Below the pieces are notes generated by a model. It had not been told where the DNA came from, ran no database searches, and saw only the letters and a program-made list of their open reading frames with translations. Of a stretch of 33,146 bases of DNA, positions 32,872 through 33,146 are shown in pieces. Positions within the stretch are counted from its first letter, which is position 1. The number at the start of each line of letters is the position of its first letter. Source of the DNA: Bacteroidales bacterium (GTDB taxonomy: Bacteria > Bacteroidota > Bacteroidia > Bacteroidales > UBA932); NCBI GenBank assembly GCA_017962025.1, contig JAGCWD010000059.1, positions 1 through 33,146 of the forward strand, given 5' to 3'. The translations under genes and the position numbers were made by a program.

Positions 32872-33146
32872 ACCGTCACTCCTCTTTTAACAGGGCAATT
32901 ACTGATTGCACAAATCTCACAGGCTTGGGAACCTCCTTCTGCCCTGGCGAGGGAAGGGTCGAAACTGTAGACAGAGAGTGAACGTTTTCCGGCCACAAGG
33001 ATCCTGCCGTCAGAGGCGATCCTTGCCTCGTAAGCATCATAGCCTCCTCCGAGGGCCTTGCGGTGGAGGAGGACGCTTCTGAAAACTCCCTCGGTGGAAT
33101 AACAGCAGATCCTGGGGATGCCTTTCTCTGATGTGATGATCTCACC
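32868..33146 (-). CDS. C-terminal part of a propeller-like protein with a terminal Cys motif (truncated by window edge)
   Basis: The frame is open from the right edge to a TGA at 32870-32868, giving 92 residues without a start codon, so the gene begins outside the window. The sequence reads like propeller or NHL blades: EGVFRSVLLHRKALGG, then EARIASDGRILVAGKRSLSVYSFD. It ends in a cysteine-rich tail QACEICAISNCPVKRGVTV (CxxCxxxxC), which could bind an Fe-S cluster or form disulfides; there is no CxxCH, so it is not a c-type haem site. A CC pair lies upstream in the fragment. The stop overlaps the start of the Tat polyferredoxin gene (ATGA), so it belongs to the same operon. I prefer this frame over another open minus-strand frame here because of the coupling and the sensible composition. 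Function unknown. Confidence 0.7.
   Translation of the reverse strand, partial: GEIITSEKGIPRICCYSTEGVFRSVLLHRKALGGGYDAYEARIASDGRILVAGKRSLSVYSFDPSLARAEGGSQACEICAISNCPVKRGVTV

Noticed and set aside
32876..33145. Alternative minus-strand open frame at the right edge (product starting MRSSHQRKAS)
   Set aside because: The neighbouring frame gives a propeller-like sequence and an ATGA overlap with the next gene; this one gives a Ser/Pro-rich shadow.

Overview
The window looks like a chromosomal segment of a Bacteroidota bacterium, most likely of the order Bacteroidales. The main evidence is the promoter architecture: TTTG-N19-TAnnTTTG matches lie ahead of tRNA-Phe and parA. The gene content agrees: a parA-parB-DUF5683-lytic transglycosylase operon, a helix-hairpin-helix/beta-barrel outer membrane protein, a Na/Pi cotransporter-PhoU fusion and a GH88 hydrolase. 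Assignment below order level is not possible from this sequence alone. The window is coding-dense, with many 1-4 bp overlaps and no gene-free stretch longer than 300 bases.

Left part (1-8.3 kb). A 5'-truncated nucleobase permease, dut and murF run on the plus strand. They converge, with a 50 bp tail-to-tail overlap, on a minus-strand series: an in-frame hypoxanthine phosphoribosyltransferase-adenylate kinase fusion, a Na/Pi cotransporter with PhoU domain, GH88 unsaturated glucuronyl hydrolase, the ribosome-assembly GTPase Obg and a PAP2 phosphatase. Promoters for the fusion gene (minus) and for a beta-barrel protein (plus) diverge from 8217-8350.

Middle part (8.35-18.4 kb). The beta-barrel gene ends exactly where the lytic transglycosylase gene of the minus-strand parA-parB-DUF5683-mltD operon ends. 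Upstream are priA and an organophosphate-type MFS transporter (minus), then a plus-strand tRNA-Phe with its own promoter and terminator.

Right part (18.4-33.1 kb). About 14.7 kb of tightly packed minus-strand genes read from the right edge leftward: the end of a propeller-like protein with a C-terminal cysteine motif; a Tat-signal polyferredoxin (NapG-like); a membrane polyferredoxin (NapH/NosR-like); a membrane-anchored PQQ-type beta-propeller; a NuoE-HydB/NuoF fusion flavoprotein; a 2Fe-2S/GltD-N-terminal-like iron-sulfur protein without a flavin domain; a propeller lipoprotein; an ABC ATPase; an FtsX-like permease; a glycosyltransferase; and another exported propeller. Eight of the nine junctions up to the glycosyltransferase are within 4 bp or overlapping, and the ninth is 3-15 bp. 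My inference is that this is one transcription unit that moves electrons between cytoplasmic NAD(P)H and a membrane/periplasmic Fe-S relay, coupled to beta-propeller proteins and an ABC export or envelope-remodelling machine. No hydrogenase, nitrate reductase or other recognisable terminal enzyme is present in the window. This is the best candidate for an undescribed system here.

A second theme is a short palindromic element with arms close to TTCGACAAGCTCA / TGAGCCTGTCGAA. It lies in frame inside priA and inside the anchored propeller gene, where part of it has become tandemly repeated. A decayed half-copy may be present in the ABC permease gene.
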